Source of the DNA: JAAXHV01 sp965207165
GTDB lineage: Bacteria > Pseudomonadota > Gammaproteobacteria > Eutrophobiales > Eutrophobiaceae
NCBI GenBank assembly: GCA_965207165.1
Contig: OZ242265.1
Location: 3,348,001 to 3,412,000 of the forward strand
Reading direction: 5' to 3'
DNA: 64,000 nt
The position numbers were made by a program, and so were the translations under genes. How positions within the stretch are numbered: the first letter of the stretch is position 1; the number at the start of each line of letters is the position of its first letter. Shown here piece by piece: positions 15,512-24,767 of this stretch. The notes beneath the pieces were generated by a model that did no database searches, was not told the origin of the DNA, and worked only from the letters and a program-made list of their open reading frames with translations.

Positions 15512-16954
15512 CTAAGTCAGTTGCTCTGTTGTTTCTCCTACCCGGACGATTTTCAGGTTATTGGTGCCGCCGCGATGACCCCTGAGGTCGCCCTTCGTGA
15601 TCAGGACTATATCACCCTTGCCGACCAGGTTGCGCCTGAGCAGTACGTCGATGATTTCCTTGTTGGCTTCCAACGGATCGGTATGGGTGATATCAAAGTG
15701 TATGGGGTAGACATCACGGTACAATCTTACCTTGCGCATGGTGGATGCGTGGCGGGTAAATGCCAGGATGGGGATCCCGGAACTGATACGGGACATCCAC
15801 AGGCAGGTGGAACCCGTTTCCGTCAAGGCGGCGATTGCCCTGGCTTTGATATGGTTCGCCGCATACATCGTGGACATGGCGATTGCTTCGTCTACGCGCT
15901 TGAATTCCTGGCTGATGCGGTGGTGTGATTCGCGGGTTTCCTTTTGTTTTTCCGTTTCCTCGCAGATCCGGGCCATGGCCTGGACTACCCGGTCAGGAAA
16001 CTTGCCGATACTCGTCTCGCCGGACAGCATGACCGCATCCGTGCCGTCCAGGATGGCGTTGGCCACGTCGAATACTTCCGCGCGCGTGGGGACCGGGTTA
16101 TAGATCATGGATTCCATCATCTGCGTTGCTGTGATCACCGGACGGTCCATGTCCTGGGCTTGTGTGATGAGCTTTTTCTGTACCGCCGGCAGGGACGCAT
16201 CGCCTATTTCAACGCCCAGGTCGCCGCGGGCAATCATGATGGCGTCGGCCGCCTCGATAATGGCGTCGGCATTTTCCAGCGCCTCCTGCCGTTCAAATTT
16301 TGCAATGATCCCGGCGTTCGACCCGGCTTTCTGCAGCAGCGCCCGGGCCTGCTCAATATCGGCGGCGCTGCTGGCAAAGGAAACGGCAAAATAATCGGCG
16401 CCGATTTCAACTCCGTGTTGCAGGTCCTTGTGATCTTTTCTGGTCAGGGCGCCCGCGGAGAGGCCGCCGCCTTTCAGGTTGATGCCCTTGTTATCCGACA
16501 GTTTCCCGCCCAGAACCACCTTGCAGCGCACCTTCGTTTTTATCACGCTGACCACTTCCAGGATAATGCGTCCGTCATCGACCAGCAAAACGTCGCCGGG
16601 ATTTACGTCCCGGGCCAGTGCCCGGTATGTGACGCCTACCTGTGCTTCATCGCCCGCAACGTCCGGTAACGACGGGTCGAGCGTGAAATCGTCCCCTTCC
16701 TTCAGCAGGATCCTGCCGTTTTGAAAACGCCGGATCCTGATCTTGGGGCCTTGCAGATCCGCTATGAGACCGATCTCCAGGCCTTTTTTGCCGGTGATAT
16801 CCAGGAGTGCGCGGGCTCTTTCCCGGTGTTCCAGGTGGGTCTGGTGGGAATAATTGATGCGAAACAGGTCCACACCGGCATCGACCATTTTTTCCATCAT
16901 CCCCGGGTTGTCCGTGGCCGGACCCAGGGTGGCGATGATTTTCGTCCTGCGCAT
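15512..16954 (-). CDS. pyk: Pyruvate kinase
   Basis: Final ATP-yielding step of glycolysis, phosphoenolpyruvate to pyruvate. Family blocks are TKIIATLGPATDNPGMMEKM at the N-terminus, LIADLQGPKIRIRRF, KDHKDLQHGVEIGADYFAVS, the active-site stretch IIAKFERQEALENADAIIE, and MIARGDLGVEIG followed by ITATQMMESM. At 480 residues with a full C-terminal regulatory domain it is of normal size, resembling the PykA (AMP/sugar-phosphate-activated) type more than PykF, though this is a judgement from general resemblance. It sits 38 bases downstream of pgk in the central-carbon operon. Confidence 0.96.
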   Translation of the reverse strand: MRRTKIIATLGPATDNPGMMEKMVDAGVDLFRINYSHQTHLEHRERARALLDITGKKGLEIGLIADLQGPKIRIRRFQNGRILLKEGDDFTLDPSLPDVAGDEAQVGVTYRALARDVNPGDVLLVDDGRIILEVVSVIKTKVRCKVVLGGKLSDNKGINLKGGGLSAGALTRKDHKDLQHGVEIGADYFAVSFASSAADIEQARALLQKAGSNAGIIAKFERQEALENADAIIEAADAIMIARGDLGVEIGDASLPAVQKKLITQAQDMDRPVITATQMMESMIYNPVPTRAEVFDVANAILDGTDAVMLSGETSIGKFPDRVVQAMARICEETEKQKETRESHHRISQEFKRVDEAIAMSTMYAANHIKARAIAALTETGSTCLWMSRISSGIPILAFTRHASTMRKVRLYRDVYPIHFDITHTDPLEANKEIIDVLLRRNLVGKGDIVLITKGDLRGHRGGTNNLKIVRVGETTEQLT

Positions 16955-16992
16955 CTTTATCGGTTCACGTTAATCGGGGTGGGCCTGCGGGT

Positions 16993-18198
16993 TTATGACT
17001 CATGCTGCCTATGCAAGGCGCGGGCCGCGTCCTGCAACACGGCAACGGCAGGCAGTGTTTGCCCCTCCAGCAATTCCAGGAATGCGCCGCCGCCGGTGGA
17101 AATGCATGAAATTCCATCAGCGACGCCGAACCGGGCAATGGCCGACAGGGTATCGCCGCCGCCGGCGATGGATAACCCCGGACTTGCGGCAATGGCCCTG
17201 GCCAGGGCGGCGGTACCGGCAGCGAATTGTTCAAGCTCGAATACACCGACAGGGCCGTTCCACACAATCGATGCAGCGGAACGGATAATGCGGTCATTCA
17301 CTTCGATTGTCTTGGGCCCGATATCCAGAATTTTATCGTCCGGCTGGACTTCCGCCAGGGATTTGACTTCCGCCTGCGCGTCTTCCGCCATGGCTTTTGC
17401 GCAGACTGTGTCCACCGGCAAAGGGATGACCTTGTTGTGTTCTTCCGCATAGGCAAGTATGTCCGCCGCGGCGCCGACCAGTTCCGGCTCATGAAGAGAG
17501 GTGCCGACCTCACATCCGGCGGCCTTCAGGAACGTGTTGGCAATCCCGCCGCCTACGAGTAGCTGGTCCACTTTTTTGATCAGGTTAGTCAACACGGTCA
17601 GTTTCGTGGAGACTTTCGCGCCGCCGACGATGGCCGCCATGGGGCGGGCAGGCTGTTCCAGGGCAGTTGACAGGGTCTCTATTTCGCTTAACAACAAGGG
17701 GCCGGCACAGGAAACGGGTGCATATTTTGCCACGCCGTGGGTCGAAGCCTGGGCGCGGTGGGCCGTGGCAAACGCATCGTTGACGTAAATATCGCACAGG
17801 CCCGCCAACCGCCTGGCAAGTTCATCATCGTTACTTTTTTCCCCTGGAACAAACCGGATGTTTTCCAGCATCGCCAGTTCCCCGGGCCGTACTGAAATGC
17901 CGTCCTCCCAGGAGCGGACCAGGGACACCTCCTGTTGCATCAGGTCGGAGACGCGCCCGGCAACGGGCGCCAGGGTGTAACTGTCGTCATAGTGTCCTTC
18001 CCTGGGGCGTCCTAGGTGAGAAACCAGGATGACGGCGGCCGGCGCGGCAACCAGGCGCTTCAGCGTAGGCAGGCAGGCCCGGATACGCGTGTCGTCCTGG
18101 ATGATGCCGGCGTTTACCGGCACATTGAAATCGGCACGGATAAGGACTGTCTTTTGTGCCGGGTCAAGGTCATCCAGAGTAATGAACTCAGCGCTCAT
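16993..18198 (-). CDS. pgk: Phosphoglycerate kinase
   Basis: Transfers phosphate between 1,3-bisphosphoglycerate and ADP. Diagnostic stretches are VLIRADFNVPVNAGIIQDDT, VILVSHLGRPREG, GGAKVSTKLTVL, and the nucleotide-binding NGPVGVFELEQFAAGT and IAGGGDTLSA. I set the start at ATG 18198 (MSAEFITLDDLDPAQ), giving 401 residues. A longer frame opening at 18282 overlaps the end of gap and adds 28 residues foreign to the family. It lies 26 bases downstream of gap and is co-directional with tkt, gap and pyk. Confidence 0.97.
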   Translation of the reverse strand: MSAEFITLDDLDPAQKTVLIRADFNVPVNAGIIQDDTRIRACLPTLKRLVAAPAAVILVSHLGRPREGHYDDSYTLAPVAGRVSDLMQQEVSLVRSWEDGISVRPGELAMLENIRFVPGEKSNDDELARRLAGLCDIYVNDAFATAHRAQASTHGVAKYAPVSCAGPLLLSEIETLSTALEQPARPMAAIVGGAKVSTKLTVLTNLIKKVDQLLVGGGIANTFLKAAGCEVGTSLHEPELVGAAADILAYAEEHNKVIPLPVDTVCAKAMAEDAQAEVKSLAEVQPDDKILDIGPKTIEVNDRIIRSAASIVWNGPVGVFELEQFAAGTAALARAIAASPGLSIAGGGDTLSAIARFGVADGISCISTGGGAFLELLEGQTLPAVAVLQDAARALHRQHES

Positions 18199-18224
18199 AT
18201 TTATCCGCCGATGGCGTGCCCCTG

Positions 18225-19238
18225 CTAACCGGCGTTCATCAGCGCAATCGTCGTATCGAGCATGCGGTTGGAGAAGCCCCACTCGTTATCGTACCAGGCA
18301 ACCACCTTAACCGTTTTGCCTTCGATGACCTTGGTCAATGAGTTGTCGTACGTGGCTGACGCCGGATCATGGTTGAAGTCGATGGAGACCAGCGGCGCCT
18401 TGTTGCAGGCCAGGATGCCGTTCAACGGACCGTCTGCAGCCGCCTGCATGATCTCGTCAATCTCTTCGTGGGAGGTATCACGGGCTGCCCGGAAAGTCAG
18501 GTCCACCACTGAGACATTGATGGTCGGCACGCGCACGGCGTAGCCATCCAGTTTGCCGTTCAACTCCGGCATGACCAGGCCCACGGCCGCCGCCGCCCCG
18601 GTCTTTGTCGGAATCATGGACAGGGTGGCGGACCGGGCGCGCCGCAGGTCGGAGTGATAGACGTCGGTCAGCACCTGGTCGTTGGTATAGGCATGGATCG
18701 TGGTCATGATGCCGTTTTCCACGCCTATGTGTTGGTGCAGCACCTTGACCACCGGGGCCAGGCAGTTTGTGGTACAGGAGGCATTGGATATGACCGTATC
18801 CGTTTTTTTCAGAACGTCATGGTTGACGCCGTAAACGATGGTTGCATCGACATCTTTGCCGCCGGGCGCGGAAATAATGACTTTTTTTGCTCCTCCCTGC
18901 AGGTGGGCGCCGGCTTTTTCCTTGCTGGCGAAAAAACCGGTGGATTCATGGACGACGTCCACGCCCAGTTCGTCCCAGGGCAGCTTTGCCGGGTCCCGTT
19001 CCGACAGGACCCGGATGCGGTCGTCGTTGACCAGCATATAATCGCCGTCTACCGCTACCGTTCCGGGAAACTTGCCGTGGGCGGTGTCGTAACGGGTCAG
19101 GTGGGCATTGGTCTCGGCATCCCCCAGGTCGTTGACCGCAACGATGCGGATTTCATCCGTGCGCCCGCTCTCGTACAGCGCACGTAAAATATTTCGTCCA
19201 ATTCTGCCGTAGCCGTTGATTCCTACGTTTATAGTCAT
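18225..19238 (-). CDS. gap: Glyceraldehyde-3-phosphate dehydrogenase
   Basis: NAD(P)-dependent oxidative phosphorylation of glyceraldehyde 3-phosphate. The 337-residue protein begins MTINVGINGYGRIGRNILRA (dinucleotide fold). The catalytic cysteine is C155 in SNASCTTNCLAPV, and it ends with the AWYDNEWGFSNRMLD block. The residue after the second beta strand is Asp-like only in VNDLGD, which does not settle NAD versus NADP preference. It lies directly after tkt (24-base gap) and before pgk, the classical Calvin/pentose-phosphate-style cluster order, although no RuBisCO or phosphoribulokinase gene is present in the window. Confidence 0.97.
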   Translation of the reverse strand: MTINVGINGYGRIGRNILRALYESGRTDEIRIVAVNDLGDAETNAHLTRYDTAHGKFPGTVAVDGDYMLVNDDRIRVLSERDPAKLPWDELGVDVVHESTGFFASKEKAGAHLQGGAKKVIISAPGGKDVDATIVYGVNHDVLKKTDTVISNASCTTNCLAPVVKVLHQHIGVENGIMTTIHAYTNDQVLTDVYHSDLRRARSATLSMIPTKTGAAAAVGLVMPELNGKLDGYAVRVPTINVSVVDLTFRAARDTSHEEIDEIMQAAADGPLNGILACNKAPLVSIDFNHDPASATYDNSLTKVIEGKTVKVVAWYDNEWGFSNRMLDTTIALMNAG

Positions 19239-19262
19239 TATGTATTGCTCCAGGTATTATCG

Positions 19263-21257
19263 TTACAGTGTTTGAACCAGCCGGATCAGCCCTTCTGCGT
19301 TAATGCCGAAATGATCGAATACTGCGCTGCCGGGCGCTGATTCGCCAAAGGTCGGCACCCCGAGAATCCTGCCGTCAAGACCGACGTATTTACGCCAGTA
19401 GTCGGGTATGCCGGCTTCTACGGCAACGCGCCGGCGGCAGGCGGCAGGCAGGACCTGCTCGCGATACTGTTCGGGTTGTGCGTCGAAAACGTCCGCCGCA
19501 GGCATGGACACCACGCGCACACGCTGGCCGTCCGCGTTCAAGCGCTGTGCGGCAGCGGCGGCAATGGCGACTTCCGAACCGGTGGCGATGATGATCAGGT
19601 CAGGCCCTGCTTCCGGTTCCACCAGGATGTAAGCGCCGCGTCCGATGGCGTCAAGCTGTTCCGCAGTCCTGTCCATACAAGGCAGGGATTGGCGGGATAA
19701 CAGCAGGGCGGTGGGGTTGTCGCTGTTTTCCAGCGCCTGCTTCCAGGCGACCGCGGTTTCAACTGCGTCACAGGGGCGCCAGACCGACATGTTCGGGATC
19801 AGGCGTAAGGTCGCGGCCTGTTCCACCGCCTGGTGTGTGGGTCCGTCTTCTCCGAGACCGATTGAATCGTGGGTCAGGACGAAAATAGTGCGTTGCTTCA
19901 TCAAGGCTGCCATACGCAAGGCATTGCGGGCGTACTCGGTAAAGATGAGAAAGGTGCCGCCATAGGGGATGAAGCCGCCATGCAAGGCCAGGCCGTTGTT
20001 GATGGCTGCCATGGCAAATTCCCGGACGCCGTAATAGAGATAATTCCCGTCTGCGACCTCGTGGCTGATGACCGTTGAATCCTGCCATAAAGTGAGGTTG
20101 GACCCGGTCAGGTCAGCCGAGCCGCCAATCAGTTCCGGCAAGGCAGGGCCGTAGGCATTCAGGGCATTTTGTGATGCCTTGCGGGAGGCGACAGCCTCTG
20201 CCTGTTGCTGGGTGTTTTCAATGTAAGCCCGGCTCATCTCCCGCCAGTTCTCCGGCAGGTCGCCTGAGACACGGCGTTGGAACTCGGCCGCGTCATCCGG
20301 ATAATGCTCCCGGTAGATGGAAAACTTCTCATTCCAGGCCGCTTCGAGCCCTGCTCCCCGTTGCCGGGCATCCCAGCCCCGGTAAATCTCATCGGGAACC
20401 TCAAACTCAGGCCAGGGCCAGTCTATGGTTTCCCGCACCAGCGCCACTTCCTCCACTCCCAGGGGCGCGCCATGGCTGGACGCCTTGCCCTGTTTGTTGG
20501 GCGACCCCATACCGATAACGGTATTGCAACAAAGGATACTGGGTTTATCGGTGGCTGCCTGTGCTTCAAGAACAGCTTGCCGTATGGAATCCGGGTCATG
20601 GCCGTCAACCTCGGGAATCACATGCCAGCGGTAGGCATTGAAGCGCTGCGGTATGTCTTCGGTAAACCAGCCGTCTACTTCACCGTCAATTGAGATTTGA
20701 TTACTGTCGTAGATGGCGATGAGTTTGCCCAGGCCCAGGGTGCCCGCCAGCGAACAGGCTTCGTGGGAAATCCCTTCCATCAGGCAGCCGTCGCCAACGG
20801 ATACATACGTGTAATGATCGACGATATCCAGTCCGGGAGATCGGTTGAACCGGGCCGCCAGGGTGCGTTCTGCAATAGCCATGCCCACGGCATTGGCCAG
20901 GCCCTGGCCCAGGGGCCCGGTCGTTGTCTCTATGCCGGGGGTATAACCGTACTCGGGGTGGCCGGGGGTTTTCGAGTGAAGCTGGCGGAAATTTTTCAAT
21001 TCCTCGACAGGAAGGTCGTATCCGCACAGGTGCAGGATGGAGTACAGCAACATGGAACCGTGGCCGTTGGACATGACGAAACGGTCCCGGTCAACCCAGC
21101 CGGGATTGGCCGGGTTAAACCTGAGAAAGTCGTTCCACAGCACCTCGGCGATGTCCGCCATGCCCATAGGGGCGCCGGGGTGCCCGGACCTGGCGCGCTG
21201 CACCGCATCCATGCTCAATGCCCTGATTGCATTGGCAAGTTGACGTCTGGAAGGTAT
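19263..21257 (-). CDS. tkt: Transketolase (apparent ATA start codon)
   Basis: Thiamine-diphosphate enzyme moving two-carbon units between sugar phosphates. It is full length at 664 residues from the start chosen here: SGHPGAPMGMADIAEVLW near the N-terminus, the ThDP motif GDGCLMEGISHEA, and the C-terminal half with LTHDSIGLGEDGPTHQ. The family N-terminus (PSRRQLANAIRALSMDAVQ) is encoded, but the codon in the initiator position is ATA at 21257-21255, with AAGGAG seven bases upstream. In that frame there is no ATG, GTG or TTG between an upstream TAA and a TTG at 21218. That TTG lacks a ribosome-binding site and would remove 13 conserved residues. It is the first gene of the gap-pgk-pyk-fba operon. 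Confidence 0.95.
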   Translation of the reverse strand: MPSRRQLANAIRALSMDAVQRARSGHPGAPMGMADIAEVLWNDFLRFNPANPGWVDRDRFVMSNGHGSMLLYSILHLCGYDLPVEELKNFRQLHSKTPGHPEYGYTPGIETTTGPLGQGLANAVGMAIAERTLAARFNRSPGLDIVDHYTYVSVGDGCLMEGISHEACSLAGTLGLGKLIAIYDSNQISIDGEVDGWFTEDIPQRFNAYRWHVIPEVDGHDPDSIRQAVLEAQAATDKPSILCCNTVIGMGSPNKQGKASSHGAPLGVEEVALVRETIDWPWPEFEVPDEIYRGWDARQRGAGLEAAWNEKFSIYREHYPDDAAEFQRRVSGDLPENWREMSRAYIENTQQQAEAVASRKASQNALNAYGPALPELIGGSADLTGSNLTLWQDSTVISHEVADGNYLYYGVREFAMAAINNGLALHGGFIPYGGTFLIFTEYARNALRMAALMKQRTIFVLTHDSIGLGEDGPTHQAVEQAATLRLIPNMSVWRPCDAVETAVAWKQALENSDNPTALLLSRQSLPCMDRTAEQLDAIGRGAYILVEPEAGPDLIIIATGSEVAIAAAAAQRLNADGQRVRVVSMPAADVFDAQPEQYREQVLPAACRRRVAVEAGIPDYWRKYVGLDGRILGVPTFGESAPGSAVFDHFGINAEGLIRLVQTL

Positions 21258-21264
21258 GGTTGTT

Positions 21265-21270
21265 CTCCTT
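21265..21270 (-). promoter_or_regulatory. Ribosome-binding site that points to the ATA start of tkt
   Basis: AAGGAG on the minus strand, seven bases before ATA 21257-21255. It is nearly perfectly complementary to the 16S anti-Shine-Dalgarno end and correctly spaced only for the ATA codon; the next canonical start, TTG 21218, is 46 bases away. Confidence 0.75.
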
Positions 21271-21289
21271 AGACTATGAATATCGATGG

Positions 21290-21295
21290 ATTATA
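21290..21295 (-). promoter_or_regulatory. Putative -10 element upstream of tkt
   Basis: A perfect TATAAT on the minus strand, 32 bases before the tkt start codon. No convincing -35 hexamer lies 16-18 bases further upstream, so this may be an activator-dependent or extended promoter, or chance. Confidence 0.35.
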
Positions 21296-21413
21296 CTGCA
21301 ACAGAAAAGAGGCGGAGCCCTTCACACATAAACAATCTGTCCGGTAATATATCATACTAATCTCCCGGCGGCGATATACTGTCGACCGATCAAAATAATT
21401 GGAAAAAGGGATC

Positions 21414-22961
21414 ATGAACGGTGCGGAAAGTCTGTTAAGAACACTGGTCAACAACGATATCACCACCTGCTTTACCAACCCGGGCACGTCGGAGATGCAG
21501 TTTGTCGCCGCCGCGGACCGGGTGCCCGACATGCGTTGCGTGCTGTGTCTGGCAGAGGGTGTGGTGTCCGGCGCCGCGGATGGTTATTCCAGGATGTCTG
21601 ACAACCCTCCGGCAACACTTTTGCATCTCGGTCCCGGCCTGGGTAATGGCCTGGCGAATTTCCATAACGCCATGCGCGCCGGGGCTCCTATCGTCAACAT
21701 CGTCGGGGACCATGCAACCAGTCACAAGCAGTATGATGCGCCGCTGGCATCGGATGTCGCCGCGTATGCCAAGCCGGTTTCCGCCTGGATCAAGGAAAGC
21801 GGGACGGCCGCGGATATCCCGGCAGACGCCATGGCGGCAATTACGGCTGCCAGGCAACCGCCGGGGCACATTGCGACACTGATCATCCCGGCGGATTGTT
21901 CCTGGGATCCCTGTCCCGCCGATCCCGGTGGTAAAGCCCCCCTGCCCAGTCGCCCCAAGGTAGCTGATGGGGCGGTGAACAAGGTGGTGGAGGCATTGAG
22001 AAAAGGAGAACCTGCGGCACTGTTGCTGGGCGATCACGCGCTGCTTGAAGAAGGGGCCAGGCTGGCAAGTATTATCAGCAACCATGTGAATGCCCGGGTC
22101 TTTTCCCATACCTTTACCGCACGCATCACACGCGGTGCCGGGCGGGGGAATATCGAACGCCTGCCGTATTTCCCCGAGGCGATAATCGAAACGCTGACGG
22201 GTATCAGGCACCTGGTTATTGCCGGCACGAAGCCGCCAGTCGGCTTTTTTGCCTACCCGAACCTGCCCAGTTACCTCGTCCCGCCGGACTGCCAGGTACA
22301 GCAACTGGCAAGTGCCGGAGACGACGTGGTCGATGCCCTGGCCAGGGTTGTTGATGAACTCGGCGCCGGCAGTGTCTCACCGACGCTGATGCCCCTGAAA
22401 AAACCGCCCTTGCCTGCAGGAAAACTGACACCGGAAACCATAGGCCTGAGTGTTGGCGCCCTGATGCCGGAAAATGCCGTCGTCGCGGAAGAGGCCATCA
22501 GTTCCGGCGGAAACCTGATACCGGCCACCGCCACGACCGAACCCCACGACTGGATGTTCACCACCGGAGGCGCAATCGGCCAGGGCCTGCCCAATGCCAC
22601 CGGGGCGGCAATCGCCTGTCCGGACCGCAAGGTTCTCTGCCTGCAGGCGGACGGCGCCGGCATGTATACCGTACAGGCCCTGTGGACCCAGGCCCGGGAG
22701 TCACTGGACGTAACCACCGTGGTCTTTGCCAACCGCAGGTACCGTATCCTGGGTATTGAATACCAGCGCGTCGGCGCCGGCGCGCCGGGCGCCAGGGCCC
22801 GCTCCATGATGGACATAGACAACCCGGAAATCGACTGGATCAGCCTGGCAAAAGGGATGGGAGTCCCGGCTTGCCGCGTGACGACCACAGAGGAATTAAA
22901 CCGGCAACTGGCCGCTTACCTGGCCGAACCGGGACCGAACCTGATTGAAGCGGTGATTTGA
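21414..22961 (+). CDS. ThDP-dependent enzyme, acetolactate-synthase large-subunit-like
   Basis: Member of the thiamine-diphosphate decarboxylase/acetolactate synthase superfamily, 515 residues from ATG 21414 (MNGAESLLRTLVNNDITTCF). The catalytic glutamate lies in CVLCLAEGVVSGAADGYSRM. The C-terminal cofactor block runs from TTGGAIGQGLPNATGAA through LQADGAGMYTVQALW, with the NRRY turn after it. The N-terminal phrase CFTNPGTSEMQFV and the absence of a neighbouring small-subunit gene separate it from the biosynthetic IlvBH/IlvIH enzymes. Genes of this subtype are usually annotated as acetolactate synthase, but a benzoylformate-decarboxylase-like or carboligase role fits equally well. It is transcribed away from tkt; a strong hairpin follows its stop. 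Confidence 0.8.
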   Translation: MNGAESLLRTLVNNDITTCFTNPGTSEMQFVAAADRVPDMRCVLCLAEGVVSGAADGYSRMSDNPPATLLHLGPGLGNGLANFHNAMRAGAPIVNIVGDHATSHKQYDAPLASDVAAYAKPVSAWIKESGTAADIPADAMAAITAARQPPGHIATLIIPADCSWDPCPADPGGKAPLPSRPKVADGAVNKVVEALRKGEPAALLLGDHALLEEGARLASIISNHVNARVFSHTFTARITRGAGRGNIERLPYFPEAIIETLTGIRHLVIAGTKPPVGFFAYPNLPSYLVPPDCQVQQLASAGDDVVDALARVVDELGAGSVSPTLMPLKKPPLPAGKLTPETIGLSVGALMPENAVVAEEAISSGGNLIPATATTEPHDWMFTTGGAIGQGLPNATGAAIACPDRKVLCLQADGAGMYTVQALWTQARESLDVTTVVFANRRYRILGIEYQRVGAGAPGARARSMMDIDNPEIDWISLAKGMGVPACRVTTTEELNRQLAAYLAEPGPNLIEAVI

Positions 22962-22969
22962 CATTACTA

Positions 22970-22998
22970 CCGGGGACGGATTTGAAATCCGTCCCCGG
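22970..22998. terminator. Bidirectional hairpin between convergent genes
   Basis: A perfect 14-bp inverted repeat (CCGGGGACGGATTT at 22970-22983 and its complement at 22985-22998) around a single base. It lies between the stop of the ThDP enzyme (22961) and the stop of the convergent metalloprotein gene (23021). The T-rich tail is short, but position and stem strength favour a shared terminator. Confidence 0.75.
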
Positions 22999-23020
22999 TT
23001 CCGTTTAATCCCGGTTTGAG

Positions 23021-23749
23021 TTAATACTCCCAGTTCCCATGAGCAAGCGGCGCGCTGTTCAACTCATCTTTATGTTTGCGCCACTGGGGCAGGTGTTTAT
23101 CCATCAGGTTCCTGAACCGGTTGTTATGTTTTCGCTCAATGAGATGGACGAGTTCGTGGACGACGACATATTCCAGGCAGGTTGCGGGTTTCTTCATCAG
23201 TTCAAGATTTAACCAGATGCGCCGCGCGCGCCGGTTGCAGGTCCCCCAGCGGGTCTTCATTTTCCTGATGCGCACCTCGTTGACCTTGACGCCTATATTC
23301 CGTTCCCACTTGTCGATGAGCGCCGGTAAACGGTCTTGCAGTTGCTTCCGGTACCAATGATCCAGTGTTTCCCCCCGTTTGCTCCGTTCGGTGCCCGGGC
23401 GCACGCTTAACACGATCGTACTCTCGTCCGGCAGCATGACGGCCGGCGGGCTGTCTTGCTCAATCACGTTGAGTCGATAGCGCACTCCCTCAAAATAATG
23501 GCTCTCACCGGTCACGTAATCGCCCCCGGATTGCCTTTGCAGGCGTTCGAGTTGCGACTGTTTACGGCGTATCCAAGCCTGGCGGGACATGACAGCCAGG
23601 CGGATTTCGTCATCATCAAGGTGCAAAGGCGCCGATACGCGCACACGGCCGTTGGCAGCGATAACGCGCAGGTAGAGATGCTTGATATTTTTGCGCACGA
23701 TTTCGACGGCGATACCGTCTATATCCATATTGCGCTGTTCAATCGTCAT
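23021..23749 (-). CDS. YgjP-like metal-dependent hydrolase (DUF45, SprT-like)
   Basis: The zinc-binding motif is HELVHLIERKHNNRF, that is HExxH followed by a downstream His in the conserved KHN, preceded by the family block KMKTRWGTCNRRARRIWLNLEL and CLEYVVVHE. These define the YgjP/DUF45 family of predicted minigluzincin peptidases. I place the start at ATG 23749 (MTIEQRNMDIDGIAVEIVRK), giving 242 residues. A much longer open frame upstream to 24472 is antisense-like junk overlapping the transporter gene. Physiological substrates are unknown in most bacteria; in some it sits with type I restriction genes, but not here. Confidence 0.85.
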   Translation of the reverse strand: MTIEQRNMDIDGIAVEIVRKNIKHLYLRVIAANGRVRVSAPLHLDDDEIRLAVMSRQAWIRRKQSQLERLQRQSGGDYVTGESHYFEGVRYRLNVIEQDSPPAVMLPDESTIVLSVRPGTERSKRGETLDHWYRKQLQDRLPALIDKWERNIGVKVNEVRIRKMKTRWGTCNRRARRIWLNLELMKKPATCLEYVVVHELVHLIERKHNNRFRNLMDKHLPQWRKHKDELNSAPLAHGNWEY

Positions 23750-23850
23750 GCCGGCCTGTAATGCGTTGGTTGCACGAGGGAGTTGCCGGTTCTTCGAATG
23801 TCGTTGTAGCGTAACCTGCTTCAATAGAAGGAACAAACGGGATAAACGGG

Positions 23851-24759
23851 TCACAGGGGTTCCGTTTTGCTCGTATGACTGTGGCTCACCACATAGATAC
23901 CGCTGGCGACGATAATGATGATGCCTGCCCAGGTATATTGGTCCGGAAGCTCCTGCCAGATGACGTAGCCGGCAATGATTGTCCAGACCAGGCGAATGTA
24001 ATCCATTGGCGCGACAACGGCAGCGCGCGCCAGCCTCAGCGCTTCTATGTAAAGGCCCAGCGCAAGCGTTTGTGTTATGCCCAGCGAAATAAACAGCAGC
24101 CAGTCCGACGGTGTCGGGCTTACCCAATGGGTCAGCGTCCAGTAGCCGAACAGGAAGATGCTGGCAACGGGCAGGTAAAAATTGAGCGACCACCTGTTCT
24201 CGGTGGTGGACAAATAGCGGGCGCTCATGAGCATCAGGCTGACAAAAAAAGACATAAGCAAGGTGGTTACGTGGGCGATATGGAAGTGGTCCGCGGTCGG
24301 CCTTAATATCAGCATGACACCGATGAAACCGGCTATTGTCGCGACCCAGACCTGCTTCGAGGTAATTTCCTTCAATAACCAGGGAGAGAGCAGGGCAACG
24401 AAAAACGGGACTGAAAAAGTCAGCGATACAAACTCCGCCAGGGGAATGTGTTTCAGACCATAGAACATGCACAACACCAGGAACGCGCTGTTAACACTGC
24501 GCAGGCCGTGCCAGACCGGGCGCCGGGTTTTGAGCTCGCCCAGGTTGGACATAACGGCAATGACCGCGAACAGGACGGTAATGCCGACGATGCCGCGCAG
24601 CCAGGTAATCTGTACTATCGGATAGAGCGCGGACAACCATTTGCCCAGTACATCAGACAGACACAGGAAAATCGTCGCCAGCAACATGCAAAACGCGGCG
24701 AGGAACGGGTGATGCTGGCGTTCCATTGTTGCCCCGGACTCCGGGCCGGGATGGTTCAC
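23851..24759 (-). CDS. DMT-superfamily (EamA) transporter
   Basis: A 302-residue integral membrane protein with ten hydrophobic helices arranged as two EamA repeats: the first from about residue 17, the second with SARYLSTTENRWSLNFYLPV after the fifth helix. It begins 8 bases after the etfA stop, so it is probably the third gene of an etfB-etfA operon. An internal ATG at 24726 (MERQHHPFLAAF) would give the more typical start immediately before helix one. Substrates of EamA proteins are metabolites such as amino acids or nucleotide sugars and cannot be told from sequence. Confidence 0.85.
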   Translation of the reverse strand: MNHPGPESGATMERQHHPFLAAFCMLLATIFLCLSDVLGKWLSALYPIVQITWLRGIVGITVLFAVIAVMSNLGELKTRRPVWHGLRSVNSAFLVLCMFYGLKHIPLAEFVSLTFSVPFFVALLSPWLLKEITSKQVWVATIAGFIGVMLILRPTADHFHIAHVTTLLMSFFVSLMLMSARYLSTTENRWSLNFYLPVASIFLFGYWTLTHWVSPTPSDWLLFISLGITQTLALGLYIEALRLARAAVVAPMDYIRLVWTIIAGYVIWQELPDQYTWAGIIIIVASGIYVVSHSHTSKTEPL

Positions 24760-24767
24760 TGGTTTAT

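Noticed and set aside
19263..21257. Calvin-cycle operon
   Set aside because: tkt, gap, pgk and aldolase also serve glycolysis and the pentose pathway; no RuBisCO or phosphoribulokinase gene is in the window.
23750..24472. N-terminal extension of the YgjP-like protein to 483 residues
   Set aside because: The added part overlaps the DMT transporter gene in another frame and has no similarity to the family; the start at 23749 gives the normal size.
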